Shown here one piece after another: positions 26,448 through 36,187 of a stretch of DNA of 64,000 nucleotides; position 1 is the stretch's first letter, and each line of letters begins with the position of its first letter. Under the pieces are notes generated by a model, which was not told the origin of the DNA, did no database searches, and saw only the letters and a program-made list of their open reading frames with translations. The position numbers were made by a program, and so were the translations under genes. The DNA lies in contig NZ_JAFEUU010000014.1 in NCBI RefSeq assembly GCF_017355885.1, forward strand, positions 46,836-110,835. Direction: 5' to 3'. The stretch comes from Sabulicella rubraurantiaca (lineage in GTDB: Bacteria; Pseudomonadota; Alphaproteobacteria; Acetobacterales; Acetobacteraceae).

Positions 26448-27641
26448 ATGAACATCCATGAATACCAGGGCAAGGAACTGCTGCGCCGCTACGGCGTGGC
26501 GGTGCTGGACGGCCACGTCGCCTGGACGGCCGAGGAGGCCGAGGCGGCGGCGCGCAAGCTGCCCGGCCCGATCTACGTAGTGAAGTCGCAGATCCACGCG
26601 GGCGGCCGCGGCGCCGGCCGCTTCAAGGACGACCCGAACGGCAAGGGCGGCGTCCGCCTCGCCAAGTCGCCGGAGGAGGCGCGTGCGGCCGCCGAGGCGA
26701 TGATCGGCCACGTCCTCGTCACCAAGCAGACCGGGCCCGAGGGCAAGCTCGTGTCCCGCGTCTATGTCGAGGCGGGCTGCGACATCGCACGCGAGCTCTA
26801 CCTCTCCCTGCTGCTGGACCGCGAGACCTCCCGCGTCGTTATCATGGCCTCCACCGAGGGCGGCATGGAGATCGAGGAGGTCGCCGAGCACCAGCCGGAG
26901 AAGATCCTCAAGGTTCATGTGGACCCGGCCACCGGCATCTCCGGCTGGCACGGCCGCAAGCTGGCCTTCGCCCTTGGCCTCGAGGGCAAGCAGGTCAATT
27001 CCTTCGTCAAGTTTGTCGAGGCGATGTACCGCGCCTATGTCGAGCTGGACTGCGCCATCGTCGAGGTGAACCCGCTCGTCGTCACCAAGGGTGGCGAGGT
27101 CGTGGCGCTCGACGCCAAGGTGTCCTTCGACGACAACGCGCTGTTCCGCCACAAGGACCTGGAAGCGCTGCGCGACGACAGCGAGATGGACCCGAAGGAG
27201 CTGGACGCCGTCACGCATGAGCTGAACTACGTGGCGCTGGATGGCGAGATCGGCTGCATGGTGAACGGCGCCGGCCTCGCCATGGCGACCATGGACATCA
27301 TCAAGCTCTACGGCTCCTCGCCCGCCAACTTCCTCGACGTGGGCGGCACGGCGGATGCGGCGCGGGTGACGGAGGCGTTCCGCATCATCACCTCGGACGC
27401 CAACGTGAAGGGCATCCTGGTCAACATCTTCGGCGGCATCGCCAAGTGCGACATGATCGCCGAGGGCATCGTCGCCGCCTCCAAGAACCTCGACCTCAAG
27501 GTTCCCCTGGTGGTGCGGCTCGAAGGCACGAACGTGGAGCTGGGCAAGAAGATCCTGGCCGAGAGCGGGCTGAAGATCATCCCCGCCGACAACCTGGCCG
27601 ACGCTGCCCAGAAGGCCGTCGCCGCCGTGAAGGGCGCCTGA
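26448..27641 (+). CDS. sucC: Succinyl-CoA synthetase beta subunit (ADP-forming)
   Basis: A 397-residue beta subunit with an ATP-grasp fold. It begins [17 protein letters not shown], which is nearly invariant in the family, and shows [18 protein letters not shown] (nucleotide binding), [16 protein letters not shown] and [17 protein letters not shown] at the C-terminus (interface with SucD). It converts succinyl-CoA, ADP and phosphate to succinate, ATP and CoA with SucD. It lies two bases upstream of sucD, so they are co-translated. The AGGAAACC ribosome site precedes the ATG. Confidence 0.95.
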   Translation: MNIHEYQGKELLRRYGVAVLDGHVAWTAEEAEAAARKLPGPIYVVKSQIHAGGRGAGRFKDDPNGKGGVRLAKSPEEARAAAEAMIGHVLVTKQTGPEGKLVSRVYVEAGCDIARELYLSLLLDRETSRVVIMASTEGGMEIEEVAEHQPEKILKVHVDPATGISGWHGRKLAFALGLEGKQVNSFVKFVEAMYRAYVELDCAIVEVNPLVVTKGGEVVALDAKVSFDDNALFRHKDLEALRDDSEMDPKELDAVTHELNYVALDGEIGCMVNGAGLAMATMDIIKLYGSSPANFLDVGGTADAARVTEAFRIITSDANVKGILVNIFGGIAKCDMIAEGIVAASKNLDLKVPLVVRLEGTNVELGKKILAESGLKIIPADNLADAAQKAVAAVKGA

Positions 27642-27643
27642 CC

Positions 27644-28540
27644 ATGGCCATTCTCGTCGACCAGAACACGAAGGTCATGACCCAGGGCTTCACCGGGGCC
27701 CAGGGCACCTTCCACGCCAGCCAGGGCATCGCCTATGGCTCGAACTACGTGGGCGGTGTCACGCCGGGCAAGGGGGGCACGATGCACCCCACGCTGAACC
27801 TGCCCGTCTTCAACACGGTGGCCGAATGCCGCGAGAAGACCGGCGCCGACGCCTCCGTGATCTACGTCCCGGCCGCCTTCGCCGCCGACTCCATCATGGA
27901 GGCGATCGACGCTGAGATCCCGCTGATCATCTGCATCACCGAGGGCATCCCCGTCCTCGACATGGTGCGGGTGAAGCGCGCGCTGCAGGGTTCCAAGTCC
28001 ATCCTGGTTGGCCCGAACTGCCCCGGCGTCATCACGCCCGAGGCGTGCAAGATCGGCATCATGCCCGGGCACATCCACCGCCGCGGCTCGGTCGGCATCG
28101 TGTCCCGGTCGGGCACGCTGACCTATGAGGCAGTGGCCCAGACCACCGCCGCCGGGCTCGGCCAGTCCTCCTGCGTCGGCATCGGCGGCGACCCGGTGAA
28201 GGGCATGGACTTCGTCGATGTGCTGGAGCTGTTCCTCAAGGACGACGAGACGAAGTCGCTGATCATGATCGGCGAGATCGGCGGCCAGTCCGAGATCCTC
28301 GCGGCGGAGTTCCTGGCGCGGGAGAATTTCGGCCCCGGCAAGCCGAACAAGCCCGTGGTCGGCTTCATCGCCGGCGCCACGGCGCCCCCGGGCCGCCGCA
28401 TGGGCCATGCCGGCGCCGTGATATCGGGTGGCAAGGACACGGCGGAAGCGAAGATGGAGGCGATGAAGTCCGCCGGCATCCACGTCGCCGACAGCCCGGC
28501 GAGCCTCGGCTCGACCATGGTCCGGGCGCTGAAGGGCTGA
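27644..28540 (+). CDS. sucD: Succinyl-CoA synthetase alpha subunit
   Basis: A 298-residue CoA-binding alpha subunit. The start is [20 protein letters not shown]; the CoA site is at [20 protein letters not shown], and the phosphohistidine loop is in the C-terminal [18 protein letters not shown] segment (His of MGHAG). It forms the catalytic pair with SucC. The intergenic region behind it holds two inverted repeats and a 200-base leader before sucA. Confidence 0.95.
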   Translation: MAILVDQNTKVMTQGFTGAQGTFHASQGIAYGSNYVGGVTPGKGGTMHPTLNLPVFNTVAECREKTGADASVIYVPAAFAADSIMEAIDAEIPLIICITEGIPVLDMVRVKRALQGSKSILVGPNCPGVITPEACKIGIMPGHIHRRGSVGIVSRSGTLTYEAVAQTTAAGLGQSSCVGIGGDPVKGMDFVDVLELFLKDDETKSLIMIGEIGGQSEILAAEFLARENFGPGKPNKPVVGFIAGATAPPGRRMGHAGAVISGGKDTAEAKMEAMKSAGIHVADSPASLGSTMVRALKG

Positions 28541-28543
28541 TTC

Positions 28544-28579
28544 AGCCCGCCTGAAGGCGGCTGCAACGCGTTTTTGCAG
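28544..28579. repeat. Paired inverted repeats between sucD and sucA
   Basis: Two adjacent small hairpins: AGCC-c-GCCT / AGGCGGCT (28544-28562) and CTGCAA / TTGCAG (28561-28579, with a loop of seven). The second is followed by GCAGC rather than a T run, so this is not a typical terminator. It could be a transcript-processing or attenuation element that sets different sucCD and sucAB levels. Confidence 0.35.
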
Positions 28580-28740
28580 CGCAGCACGGCCATTTTTCCC
28601 CCTCTCCCATGCGGGAGGGGGGATGCCGCCATACCCCCATCATCGCTATGTTAACCCATCCCGCCGCAGGCTCCGTCCTGCGGCGAAGCATGCTGCATGA
28701 AGAAGGACCGGCCGCCGAAACGCGTGCTGGGAGGACAAGA

Positions 28741-31614
28741 ATGGCCGGTGTGGACATCCTCGCGAGTGCGATGAACGGGGCGAATGCCGCCTATCTCGCC
28801 GACACCTACGCAAGGTGGGTGGAGAAGCCTGACAGCGTGGACCCCTCCTTCGCGGAACTCTTCGCCGCGCTGAACGACGATGCCCGCGCCGTGCTGACGG
28901 ACGCGATGGGCGCCTCCTGGGCGCCGCGGCCCCGCGGCGGCTTCGCCCCGGCGGAAGAGGCCAAGCCGGCCCCCAAGGGCGGCAAGCCCGGCGAGGCGCG
29001 CGCCGCCGACCCGGAGGCGATCCGCAAGGCCGCGCTGGACTCCCTTCGCGCCCTCATGCTCATCCGCTCCTACCGGGTGCGCGGCCACCTGGAGGCGCGG
29101 CTGGACCCGCTGGGGCTGCAGCAGCCCGCCCCGCACCCGGAGCTGTCCCCCACCTTCTGGGGCTTCGAGGAGGCCGATCTCGACCGCCGCATCTTCATCG
29201 ACAACGTGCTGGGGCTGGAGACGGCCACGGTGCGCGAGATCATGGAGCGGCTGCGCGCCACCTATTGCGGCCCAATCGGCGCCGAGTTCATGCACATCCA
29301 GGATCCCGGCCAGAAGTCCTGGATCCAGCAGAAGCTGGAGGGCGCGCCCTGGGCCAGCGCCTTCAGCAAGGATGACAAGCGCAAGATCCTGAAGGAGCTG
29401 ACCGAGGCCGAGGGCTGGGAGGCCTTCTGCGCCAAGAAGTATGTCGGCACCAAGCGCTTCGGCCTGGAGGGCGGCGAGAGCACCATCCCCGCCGTGCAGG
29501 CGGTGATCGAGACCACGGCCGCGCTCGGCGTGAGCGAGATCGCCATCGGCATGGCGCATCGCGGCCGGCTGAACATGCTCGTGAACGTGGTGAAGAAGCC
29601 CTACGCGCAGGTCTTCTCCGAGTTCAAGGGCGGCTCCTTCATGCCCGACGACGTCCAGGGCTCGGGCGACGTGAAGTACCACCTCGGCACCTCGACCGAC
29701 ATCGAGATTGGCGGCCGGATGGTGCACCTCTCCCTGCAACCCAACCCGTCCCACCTGGAAGCCGTGGACCCTGTGGTCGTCGGCAAGGTGCGCGCGCGCC
29801 AGGACATGTCGGGCGACACGATCGAGCGCTCCTCCGTCATGGGCATCCTGCTGCATGGCGACGCGGCCTTTGCCGGCCAGGGCGTCGTCTACGAGACGAT
29901 GGCCATGTCGCAGCTCGTCGGCTACCGCACGGGCGGGACGGTGCACATCGTCACCAACAACCAGATCGGGTTCACCACCGTTCCGGTCCACGCCTATAGC
30001 GGCCTGTACTGCACCGACATCGCCAAATCCGTGCAGGCGCCCATCATCCACGTGAACGGCGACGACCCGGAGGCGGTGGTCTGGACGGCGCGGCTCTGCG
30101 CCGAGTTCCGGATGCGCTTCCGCGCCGACGTGGTGCTGGACATCGTCTGCTACCGCCGCCACGGCCACAACGAGAGCGACGAGCCGGCCTTCACCCAGCC
30201 GAACATGTACAGCCGCATCCGCCAGATGCGGACGACGCGCACCCTCTACGCCGAGCGTCTGGCCAGCGAGGGCAGCATCCCGGCCGAGGAGGCGCAGGGG
30301 CTGCTCGACGGGTTCAACGCGACGCTGGAGGATGCCTTCCAGGCCGCCAACGCCTTCAAGCCCAACAAGGCCGACTGGCTGGAAGGCCACTGGGCCGGGC
30401 TGCAGCCCAAGGGCGGGGATGGGGAGCTGGACCACGCCACCTCGCTTCCGCTCGACACGCTGCGCGAGGTGGGCACCGCCCTTTCGCGCGTGCCCGAGGA
30501 TTTCAACGTCAACCCGAAGATCGCCCGACAGATGGAGGCCAAGAAGCAGGCCATCGAGGGCGGCGAGGGCATCGACTGGGCGACCGGCGAAGCGCTGGCC
30601 TTCGGAACCCTGCTGCTGGAGGGGCATCGCGTCCGCCTGTCCGGCGAGGACGTGCAGCGCGGCACCTTCTCCCACCGCCATGCCGTGCTGGTGGATCAGC
30701 GCACTCAGCGCGAATACACGCCGCTGAACCAGATCCGCGAGGGCCAGGCGAAGTTCGAGGCCTTCAACTCCCTCCTTTCCGAGTTCGGCGTGCTGGGCTT
30801 CGACTACGGCTACTCCCTCGCCGATCCCAACACGCTGGTGCTGTGGGAGGCGCAGTTCGGCGACTTTGCCAATGGCGCGCAGGTCATCATCGACCAGTTC
30901 ATCGCCAGCGCTGAAACGAAGTGGCTGCGCATGTCCGGCCTCGTGATGCTGCTGCCGCACGGCTATGAAGGGCAGGGGCCGGAGCACTCCTCGGCCCGGT
31001 TGGAGCGCTACCTCCAGCTTTGCGCCGAGCGGAACATGCGCGTCTGCAACTTCACCACGCCGGCCAACTACTTCCACGCGCTGCGCCGCCAGCTGAAGGC
31101 GAATTACCGCAAGCCGCTGGTGGTGATGACGCCGAAGTCGCTGCTGCGCCACAAGCTGGCCGTGTCCTCGCTCGCCGATTTCGGGCCTGGCAGCTCCTTC
31201 CGCCACGTCATTCCCGAGGTGGACGCGCTGGTTCCCGACTCGCAGGTGCGCCGTGTCGTGCTCTGCACCGGCAAGGTTTATTACGACCTGCTGCAGGAGC
31301 GACGCGACAAAGGCGTCAACGACGTCGCCATCATCCGGATGGAGCAGCTCTACCCCTTCCCGGTGAAGAGCCTGCCCCCGATCCTCGCCCCGTACCGCAA
31401 CGCCGAGGTGGTGTGGTGCCAGGAGGAGCCGGAGAACATGGGCGCCTGGCACTTCCTCGACCGCAAGATCGAGAAGGTGCTGGTCGGGCTCGGCGGCAAG
31501 GCGCAGCGCCCGGTCTATGTCGGGCGAGAGGAGGCGGCGAGCCCCGCCACCGGCCTCGCCAAGGTTCACCAGCAGGAGCAGGATGCCCTGGTGAAGCAGG
31601 CGCTGGGGTTGTAA
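28741..31614 (+). CDS. sucA: 2-oxoglutarate dehydrogenase E1 component
   Basis: A 957-residue thiamine-diphosphate enzyme, full length for the E1o family. Motifs run in order: [20 protein letters not shown] at the N-terminus; [20 protein letters not shown] (ThDP-binding); [20 protein letters not shown] (metal and ThDP motif); [20 protein letters not shown]; and [20 protein letters not shown] toward the end. It decarboxylates 2-oxoglutarate and passes the succinyl group to SucB. The ATG at 28741 is preceded by a GGAGGACAAG site and gives the normal N-terminus. Its operon neighbours are sucCD and sucB. Confidence 0.96.
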   Translation: MAGVDILASAMNGANAAYLADTYARWVEKPDSVDPSFAELFAALNDDARAVLTDAMGASWAPRPRGGFAPAEEAKPAPKGGKPGEARAADPEAIRKAALDSLRALMLIRSYRVRGHLEARLDPLGLQQPAPHPELSPTFWGFEEADLDRRIFIDNVLGLETATVREIMERLRATYCGPIGAEFMHIQDPGQKSWIQQKLEGAPWASAFSKDDKRKILKELTEAEGWEAFCAKKYVGTKRFGLEGGESTIPAVQAVIETTAALGVSEIAIGMAHRGRLNMLVNVVKKPYAQVFSEFKGGSFMPDDVQGSGDVKYHLGTSTDIEIGGRMVHLSLQPNPSHLEAVDPVVVGKVRARQDMSGDTIERSSVMGILLHGDAAFAGQGVVYETMAMSQLVGYRTGGTVHIVTNNQIGFTTVPVHAYSGLYCTDIAKSVQAPIIHVNGDDPEAVVWTARLCAEFRMRFRADVVLDIVCYRRHGHNESDEPAFTQPNMYSRIRQMRTTRTLYAERLASEGSIPAEEAQGLLDGFNATLEDAFQAANAFKPNKADWLEGHWAGLQPKGGDGELDHATSLPLDTLREVGTALSRVPEDFNVNPKIARQMEAKKQAIEGGEGIDWATGEALAFGTLLLEGHRVRLSGEDVQRGTFSHRHAVLVDQRTQREYTPLNQIREGQAKFEAFNSLLSEFGVLGFDYGYSLADPNTLVLWEAQFGDFANGAQVIIDQFIASAETKWLRMSGLVMLLPHGYEGQGPEHSSARLERYLQLCAERNMRVCNFTTPANYFHALRRQLKANYRKPLVVMTPKSLLRHKLAVSSLADFGPGSSFRHVIPEVDALVPDSQVRRVVLCTGKVYYDLLQERRDKGVNDVAIIRMEQLYPFPVKSLPPILAPYRNAEVVWCQEEPENMGAWHFLDRKIEKVLVGLGGKAQRPVYVGREEAASPATGLAKVHQQEQDALVKQALGL

Positions 31615-31699
31615 TCACCCCGTGAATTCCAGCGACGGGGACCATGCGTCCCCGCCTCCAAGCGGCGCGCCGCCGGGCGCGAAAAAGGCAGACAGGACG

Positions 31700-32989
31700 A
31701 TGGCGACCGAAATCCTCGTGCCCACCCTGGGCGAAAGCGTAAGCAGCGCGACCGTGGCGCGCTGGCTGAAGAAGGCCGGGGAGGCGGTGAAGGCCGACGA
31801 GCCGCTTGTGGAGCTCGAGACGGATAAGGTGACGGTGGAGGTGAACGCGCCCTCCGCCGGCGTCCTGGAGGCGATCGCGGTGCAGGAAGGCGCCGAGGTG
31901 GAGCCGGGCGCCGTGCTGGGCACCGTCGCCGCCGGTTCCGGCGCGGCGGCTGCCGCGCCGTCCAAGCCTTCCGACCCGAACCCGGCGCCGCCGCCCAACG
32001 CGGCCGGCAATGCGCCGGCGCCTGCCTCGGCTCCCGCGCCGGGCAATGCCGCGGCCAAGCCCGCAGGCACCGGGGGCGGTTCCGTCTCCGCCGCCGTGTC
32101 GCACAGCGCGCCGCTCCCCGCCGCCGCCAAGATGATGGCGGAGAACAGCATCTCGGCCGAGCAGATCGGGCAGGGCAGCGCCAAGGGCGGCCGCATCGCG
32201 AAGGGCGACGTGCTGGACTTCCTCCAGCGCCCGGCCGCCGCGCCTGCCAGCGCCCCCGCCGCCGCCAAGGCCCCCGCCCGCGCGCTGGAAGGCGGCGAGG
32301 AGCGGGTGAAGATGACGCGTCTGCGCGTCACCATCGCCCGCCGCCTGAAGGAGGCGCAGAACACCGCCGCCATGCTCACCACCTTCAACGAGGTGGACAT
32401 GGGCGCGGTGATGGGCCTGCGCGCCGAGTACAAGGACCATTTCGAGAAGCGGCACGGCACGAAGCTCGGCTTCATGAGCTTCTTCGTGAAGGCCTGCGTC
32501 GCCGCCCTGCAGGAATTCCCCGCCGTGAACGCGGAGATCGAGGGCGACGAGATCATCTACAAGAACTTCGTCCACATGGGCATCGCGGTCGGCGGGCCGA
32601 ACGGCCTCGTCGTGCCGGTGCTGCGCAACGCGCAGGACCTCGGCTTCGCCGAGATCGAGAAGGGCATCGCCGATTTCGGCAAGCGCGTGCGTGATGGCCA
32701 GCTGAAGCTGGAGGAGATGGCGGGCGGCTCCTTCACCATCACCAATGGCGGCATCTACGGCTCGCTGATGTCCACACCTATCCTCAACCCGCCCCAATCG
32801 GGCATCCTGGGCATGCACAAGATCCAGGAGCGCCCGATGGTGGTCGGTGGAAAGGTGGAGATCCGTCCGATGATGTACCTAGCCCTGTCCTACGATCACC
32901 GGATCGTGGACGGGAAGGAGGCCGTCTCCTTCCTCGTTCGCGTGAAGGAAGCGATCGAGGACCCGCGCCGCCTGCTGCTGTCGGTCTGA
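31700..32989 (+). CDS. sucB: 2-oxoglutarate dehydrogenase E2 (dihydrolipoyl succinyltransferase)
   Basis: A 429-residue E2 subunit. The N-terminal lipoyl domain has [20 protein letters not shown], with the lipoylated Lys in ETDKV. A long Ala/Pro linker follows, then the peripheral subunit-binding domain at about residues 135-175 ([19 protein letters not shown]). The catalytic C-terminal domain ends with the active-site [20 protein letters not shown]. It transfers the succinyl group to CoA. The gene ends three bases before the small ORF at 32993. The third enzyme, E3 (Lpd), is not encoded here. Confidence 0.95.
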   Translation: MATEILVPTLGESVSSATVARWLKKAGEAVKADEPLVELETDKVTVEVNAPSAGVLEAIAVQEGAEVEPGAVLGTVAAGSGAAAAAPSKPSDPNPAPPPNAAGNAPAPASAPAPGNAAAKPAGTGGGSVSAAVSHSAPLPAAAKMMAENSISAEQIGQGSAKGGRIAKGDVLDFLQRPAAAPASAPAAAKAPARALEGGEERVKMTRLRVTIARRLKEAQNTAAMLTTFNEVDMGAVMGLRAEYKDHFEKRHGTKLGFMSFFVKACVAALQEFPAVNAEIEGDEIIYKNFVHMGIAVGGPNGLVVPVLRNAQDLGFAEIEKGIADFGKRVRDGQLKLEEMAGGSFTITNGGIYGSLMSTPILNPPQSGILGMHKIQERPMVVGGKVEIRPMMYLALSYDHRIVDGKEAVSFLVRVKEAIEDPRRLLLSV

Positions 32990-32992
32990 GCC

Positions 32993-33220
32993 ATGCGTTC
33001 CCGCGAAGGCCAGCTTTCCGACAACCGCCCCATCTCCCGCTCGCGCGCGGAGAAGGAGAAGCAGCTGCGCGACCTGAAGGAGGTGCTGGCGGGCATGAAG
33101 CCCCACGCCACGCCCGCGCTGCGCGAAAGCGTGAAGAACAAGATCAAGGAGCTGGAGGCGGAGCTGTCGGCCCCGCCGCCGCCCCCGCGCGACCGGCGCC
33201 CGCCGCGGCGCGAGTTCTGA
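32993..33220 (+). CDS. Small coiled-coil protein after sucB
   Basis: A 75-residue basic protein with a central heptad-like stretch (RAEKEKQLRDLKEVLAGMKP, then LRESVKNKIKELEAELSA) and a C-terminal Pro/Arg-rich tail (PPPPPRDRRPPRREF). It has no signal or membrane segment. The ATG at 32993 is three bases after the sucB stop, so it belongs to the TCA operon, and a strong terminator follows. It occupies the place where lpd sits in many relatives. I know no function for it; a link with the dehydrogenase complex is conjecture. Confidence 0.7.
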   Translation: MRSREGQLSDNRPISRSRAEKEKQLRDLKEVLAGMKPHATPALRESVKNKIKELEAELSAPPPPPRDRRPPRREF

Positions 33221-33232
33221 AGCGAAACCCAG

Positions 33233-33261
33233 GGCGGGGGAGGGAACTCCCCCGCCTTTTT
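33233..33261 (+). terminator. Strong rho-independent terminator of the TCA operon
   Basis: Ten-base perfect stem (GGCGGGGGAG at 33233-33242, CTCCCCCGCC at 33247-33256), loop GGAA, then TTTTT. It ends the mdh/suc operon, and the scoA gene on the opposite strand ends just beyond it. Confidence 0.92.
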
Positions 33262-33265
33262 CATG

Positions 33266-33946
33266 TCAGACCCAGGGCGCGCCCCGGTCCACCCGCACCA
33301 CGCGGTTCACGAAGAGGCCGGGCGTCGCCACCTTCTCCGGGTCCAGCTCGCCCAGCTCGCGGATGTGCTGCACCTGGGCGACCGTCATCTCAGCGGCCAT
33401 CGCCATGACCGGGTTGAAGTTCCGTCCCGACTCCCGGTAGGTCAGGTTGCCCCAGCGGTCGCCCTCCCAGGCCTCCACCAGCGCGACATCGCCCTTCAGC
33501 GCGTGCTCCATCACGTAGCGGCGCCCGTCGAACTCCCTCTCCTCCTTGCCCTTCGCCAGCAGCGTGCCGACCGAGGTGGCGGTGAAGAAGGCCGGGATGC
33601 CGGCGCCCGCGGCGCGCATCCGCTCGGCCAGCGTGCCCTGGGGAACGATCTCCAGCTCGATCTTCCCCTCGCGGTACAGCTCCTCGAAGACGACGGAGCC
33701 CTGGGAGCGCGGGAAGGAGCAGATGATCTTGCGGACGCGCCCCAGCTCCATCAGCCGCGCGAGGCCGACTCGCCCAGCGCCGGCATTGTTGGCGACGCAG
33801 ACAAGGTCGGTCGCGCCCTGCTCGATCAGCCCCTCGATCAGCGCATCAGGCTGGCCCACGGAGCCGAAGCCGCCGATCAGGACGGTGGAGCCATCCTTCA
33901 CCCCGGCCAGCGCATCGGCGACGGACTGGACGATCTTGTTGATCAC
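33266..33946 (-). CDS. scoA: 3-oxoacid CoA-transferase subunit A (SCOT family)
   Basis: A 226-residue alpha subunit. GSTVLIGGFGSVGQPDALIE is the first CoA-binding loop, then DLVCVANNAGAGRVGLARLM and GKIELEIVPQGTLAERMRAA, all typical of the A subunit. The family moves CoA from succinyl-CoA to acetoacetate or another 3-oxoacid. Activity requires the B subunit with the catalytic Glu, but no scoB gene lies on either side: the TCA operon's end is below and a PEP mutase-like gene above. The start is GTG 33946, with a GGGAA site upstream. It may pair with a B subunit encoded elsewhere. Confidence 0.88.
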   Translation of the reverse strand: MINKIVQSVADALAGVKDGSTVLIGGFGSVGQPDALIEGLIEQGATDLVCVANNAGAGRVGLARLMELGRVRKIICSFPRSQGSVVFEELYREGKIELEIVPQGTLAERMRAAGAGIPAFFTATSVGTLLAKGKEEREFDGRRYVMEHALKGDVALVEAWEGDRWGNLTYRESGRNFNPVMAMAAEMTVAQVQHIRELGELDPEKVATPGLFVNRVVRVDRGAPWV

Positions 33947-34019
33947 GCGGCGATTCCCCTTTCCTCCCGGCGAGGCGCGCAAGTTGCGCCACGCCTGCCG
34001 GGGCGGCAAGGGTCCGGCC

Positions 34020-34826
34020 TCAGCGTCGCAGCAGCGCCGAGATCTCCGCGCCCGTCGGCACGCCGTTCAGCACCGCGAGGTCGCCCTGCATCAGCGCGCG
34101 CGAGGCGGCGACGACCGCGCCCATCGCGTGACGATAGTTTCCGCCGCCGATGGAGACGCGCCGCACTCCTGCCTCGGCCAGCACCGAAAGCGGCACGAGC
34201 CCGGAGCGCGGGCCTATCACCACATTCACCGGCTTGGGCGAAACGGCGCGCACCACCGCGCGGATGCTGTCCATGTCCGGCAGGCCCGGGGCGTAGAGCA
34301 CATCCGCCCCCGCCTCGGCGAAGGCCTGGAGGCGGCGGATCGTATCGTCGAGGTCATTCCGCCCGTGCAGGAAGTTGTCGGTGCGTCCGGTCAGCACGAT
34401 GCGCCCCTTCGCTGCCTTGGCAGCGGCTTCGATGCGGCGCACCGCCGCGTCGAAGGGATGGATGGGCGCCTCGGGATTGGCAGTCGTGTCCTCGATGCCC
34501 AGCCCGGCGAGGCCGGCCTCGATCGCTGCTTCCACCGTCGCGATGCAATCCTCCGGCGCGGGGCCGAACCCGTCCTCCAGGTCGCCATTCACCGGCAGCC
34601 CCGTGAGGCGGGTGATCATCGCGGCGTTGGCGATGGCCTCCTCACGCGACACGGCGGCCAAGCCATCCAGCCGTCCCATCGCCCAGGCAATGCCAGCCGA
34701 GGTGGAGGCGAGGGCCGGGAAGCCTTCCCGGGCCATCAAGACGGCGGAGCCGCCATCCCAAGGATTCGGCATGACGAAGCAGCCGCTTTCATGCAGGGCG
34801 CGGAAGCGCTCGAATCCTTCGGACAT
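34020..34826 (-). CDS. Isocitrate lyase/PEP mutase superfamily enzyme
   Basis: A 268-residue TIM-barrel enzyme. It opens with FVMPNPWDGGSAVLMAREGF, then STSAGIAWAMGRLDG, GDLEDGFGPAPEDCIATVEA (metal-binding Asp) and GLGIEDTT. The barrel ends with GVRRVSIGGGNYRHAMGAV. It lacks the KKCGH active-site motif of true isocitrate lyases and methylisocitrate lyases, so it resembles the phosphonopyruvate/oxaloacetate-type lyases or hydrolases. The substrate is not predictable. It lies four bases downstream of der and about 75 bases upstream of the CoA-transferase gene on the same strand. Confidence 0.85.
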   Translation of the reverse strand: MSEGFERFRALHESGCFVMPNPWDGGSAVLMAREGFPALASTSAGIAWAMGRLDGLAAVSREEAIANAAMITRLTGLPVNGDLEDGFGPAPEDCIATVEAAIEAGLAGLGIEDTTANPEAPIHPFDAAVRRIEAAAKAAKGRIVLTGRTDNFLHGRNDLDDTIRRLQAFAEAGADVLYAPGLPDMDSIRAVVRAVSPKPVNVVIGPRSGLVPLSVLAEAGVRRVSIGGGNYRHAMGAVVAASRALMQGDLAVLNGVPTGAEISALLRR

Positions 34827-34830
34827 CGAC

Positions 34831-36186
34831 TCACTCCTCTTCGGCGTAGGGATTCTCCGTGCCGCGAAGCTGCAGGCGGATCGGCACGCCTGGCATGTCG
34901 AACTCCTCGCGGAACCCGTTCAGCAGATAGCGGCGGTAATCCTGCGGCAGGAGTTCCGCGCGCGTCCCGAAGATCACCAGCGTGGGCGGGCGTGCCTTGG
35001 GCATGGTCGCGTAGCGCAGCTTGAGGCGCCGCCCATCCACCAGCGGCGGCTGGTGCCGTTCCAGCATCGTGCCGAACCAGCGATTCAGCGCGCCGGTGCC
35101 GACGCGGCGGTTCCAGCGTTCATGCGTGCGACGCACGGCCGGCATCAGCCGGTCCACGCCGCGTCCGGTGGCGGCGGAGAGCGGCACCACCTCGATGCCG
35201 CGAAGCTGCGACAGCGAAGCCTCCAGCACGTCGTCCAGCGCCGCCTTGGCTGCCGCACGATCCTCCACCGCGTCCCACTTGTTCAGCGCGATCACCACGG
35301 CGCGCCCCTCGCGCTCGGCGAGGCGGGCGATGCGGATATCCTGCTCCTCCAGGCCGAGAAGGGCATCGAGCACCAGCACCACCACCTCCGCCTCACGCAG
35401 CGCGGCGATGGAGGAGGCGACGGAGAGCTCCTCCAACTTCTGGGTGACTCGGGCGCGCTTGCGCATCCCCGCCGTGTCCACGAGACGCACGGGGCCGACC
35501 GCGTCGTGCCACATGGCCGAGACGGCGTCGCGCGTCAGCCCGGGCTCCGGTCCGGTGATCATCCGCTCCTCGCCGAGAAGCTGGTTCAGCAAGGTGGACT
35601 TGCCGGCATTGGGCCGGCCGAGGATGGCGAGGCGCAGCGGCTTCTCTGCGCCTTCCTCGCCCTCGTCCTCCTCCTCGGGCGGGAGTTCGGGCAGGTGCTC
35701 GCCGATCGCCAGCATCAGCCCCATGATGCCGTCGCCATGCTCGGCGGAAACGGCGATGGGCTCGCCCAGGCCAAGCTCGAAGGCTTCCATCGCCGCCGCC
35801 GCGCCGCCGCGTCCCTCCGCCTTGTTGGCGACCAGGATGACGGGACGCCGCGCCCGGCGCAGCCAATTGGCGAAGGCGCGATCGGAGGGGGTGATGCCCG
35901 CGCGCGCATCCACCACGAAGACGGCGACATCGGCCCGCTCCAGCGCCGCCTCGCTGCTGGCGCGCATGCGGCCGAACAGCGTCTCGGGCGCCGCTTCCTC
36001 CAGCCCCGCCGTGTCCACCAGCAGCACGGGCCGCCCGGCGATCTCGGCCTCCACCTCCTTGCGGTCGCGCGTCACGCCCGGCGTGTCGTCCACGATGGCG
36101 AGGCGCCGCCCGGCAAGGCGGTTGAACAGGGAGGACTTGCCGACATTCGGCCGTCCGAGGATCGCGACGACCGGAAGGGCGCTCAC
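34831..36186 (-). CDS. der: Ribosome-assembly GTPase Der (EngA)
   Basis: A 451-residue protein with tandem GTPase domains. The first has LGRPNVGKSSLFNRLAGRRL and DTPGVTRD; the second has LGRPNAGKSTLLNQLLGEER, DTAGMRKRARV and NKWD. A C-terminal KH-like domain follows (VIFGTRAELLPQDYRRYLLN). Der acts in 50S subunit maturation. It starts at GTG 36186, one base after the stop of the bamB-like gene, and the gene order yfgM-bamB-der is the same as in gammaproteobacteria, suggesting conserved co-regulation of outer-membrane assembly and ribosome maturation. Confidence 0.95.
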   Translation of the reverse strand: MSALPVVAILGRPNVGKSSLFNRLAGRRLAIVDDTPGVTRDRKEVEAEIAGRPVLLVDTAGLEEAAPETLFGRMRASSEAALERADVAVFVVDARAGITPSDRAFANWLRRARRPVILVANKAEGRGGAAAAMEAFELGLGEPIAVSAEHGDGIMGLMLAIGEHLPELPPEEEDEGEEGAEKPLRLAILGRPNAGKSTLLNQLLGEERMITGPEPGLTRDAVSAMWHDAVGPVRLVDTAGMRKRARVTQKLEELSVASSIAALREAEVVVLVLDALLGLEEQDIRIARLAEREGRAVVIALNKWDAVEDRAAAKAALDDVLEASLSQLRGIEVVPLSAATGRGVDRLMPAVRRTHERWNRRVGTGALNRWFGTMLERHQPPLVDGRRLKLRYATMPKARPPTLVIFGTRAELLPQDYRRYLLNGFREEFDMPGVPIRLQLRGTENPYAEEE

Positions 36187-36187
36187 C

